Shown here: piece after piece, positions 63,801-64,000 of the stretch
Numbering within the stretch: position 1 is the first letter of the stretch
Layout of the letters: every line of letters starts with the position of its first letter
Assembly (NCBI GenBank): GCA_013398955.1
Contig: VWPU01017864.1
Coordinates: forward strand, 62,001-126,000
From: Callaeas wilsoni
Lineage: Eukaryota > Chordata > Aves > Passeriformes > Callaeidae
Length of the DNA: 64,000 nt
Direction: 5' to 3'
Made by a program: the position numbers and the translations under genes
The notes under the pieces: generated by a model
What the model saw: the letters and a program-made list of their open reading frames with translations, nothing else
What the model was told of the DNA's origin: nothing
Database searches by the model: none

Positions 63801-64000
63801 AAGGTCTCTATGGGTGTCTCTATTTTACTGTTGATCTTCTTCAAGATGTAATATGATATGCAAGTACCAAGTTCCTCTGAAATATTTTTTGCAGTAAAAC
63901 TGCCACCATACCCCTCCATAATGTAAAGGTACTGTTCTTAAGCCAGGAAATATTCTGATAATCAATCCCTCCTACTTCTGAGTACAAGCCTGAGAAGAGG
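57866..64000. other. AT-rich non-coding DNA, no gene seen
   Basis: No gene recognised; frames are at most about 116 codons. A/T homopolymers lie near 58045-58075. A short TA dinucleotide run lies at 60421-60436. Stretches at 61660-61860 and 63180-63560 look like conserved non-coding DNA because of low simple-repeat content and TAAT/ATTA-rich motifs, but this is only an impression. Confidence 0.6.
60421..60436. repeat. Short TA dinucleotide run
   Basis: Six TA units followed by CATA. A minor simple repeat. Confidence 0.85.

Noticed and set aside
1..64000. tRNA, rRNA, CRISPR array, operon or defence system
   Set aside because: No B-box GGTTCGA pattern, no rRNA-like blocks, no regularly spaced identical repeats and no dense same-strand coding were seen. 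The repeat content is avian nuclear.

Overview
This window looks like nuclear DNA from a bird, most likely intergenic or deep-intronic sequence. The best evidence is three or four copies of CR1, the main LINE family of avian genomes. One is a good CR1 3' end with its terminal octamer repeat (9203-9526, + strand). One is a short CR1 3' tip (41078-41140, - strand). One is a CR1 reverse-transcriptase fragment (56795-57203, - strand) that stays in one frame with a single internal stop. A fourth, much older stretch (36440-37150, - strand) reads as a decayed CR1-clade LINE. The DNA is AT-rich, poor in CpG and full of short homopolymer and microsatellite tracts. I see no operons, ribosome-binding sites or dense coding, so it is not prokaryotic, viral or organellar.

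I recognise no protein-coding gene, rRNA, tRNA or CRISPR array. The open frames are short (longest 171 codons), lie on both strands and show no family motif apart from the CR1 RT fragment. I treat them as chance frames.

Layout: 1-9.2 kb is featureless AT-rich DNA with small simple repeats. 9.2-10.0 kb holds the CR1 3' end, an adjoining A/C-rich tract and an ATG/ATA microsatellite. 10-31 kb is mostly unique-looking DNA, with a GC-richer patch at 20.64-20.93 kb that ends in a strong splice-donor consensus, a 16-base poly-A and a small perfect hairpin. 31.2-31.6 kb is a GC-richer, CpG-containing island with a 27-bp tandem duplication and a weak match to a retroviral primer-binding site. 36.4-37.2 kb is the old antisense LINE. 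39.4-40.5 kb is unusually G-poor on the + strand and contains a 40-bp tandem duplication. 41.1 kb has the CR1 tip, and 41.51-41.55 kb has a 40-bp segment framed like a microexon. 47.3-47.7 kb is strongly purine-biased on the + strand. 56.8-57.9 kb holds the CR1 RT fragment and, about 400 bp further on, an approximately 260-bp palindrome-rich relic that looks like an old non-autonomous DNA transposon. The remainder is AT-rich non-coding DNA with a few stretches that resemble conserved non-coding elements.

The most interesting items are the palindromic relic at about 57.6-57.87 kb, the possible microexon at 41,509-41,548, the GC patch with a splice donor near 20.9 kb and the possible LTR/primer-site fragment near 31.5 kb. 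I found no convincing new multi-gene system. Family names for repeats rest on recalled sequence patterns and were not checked against a database.
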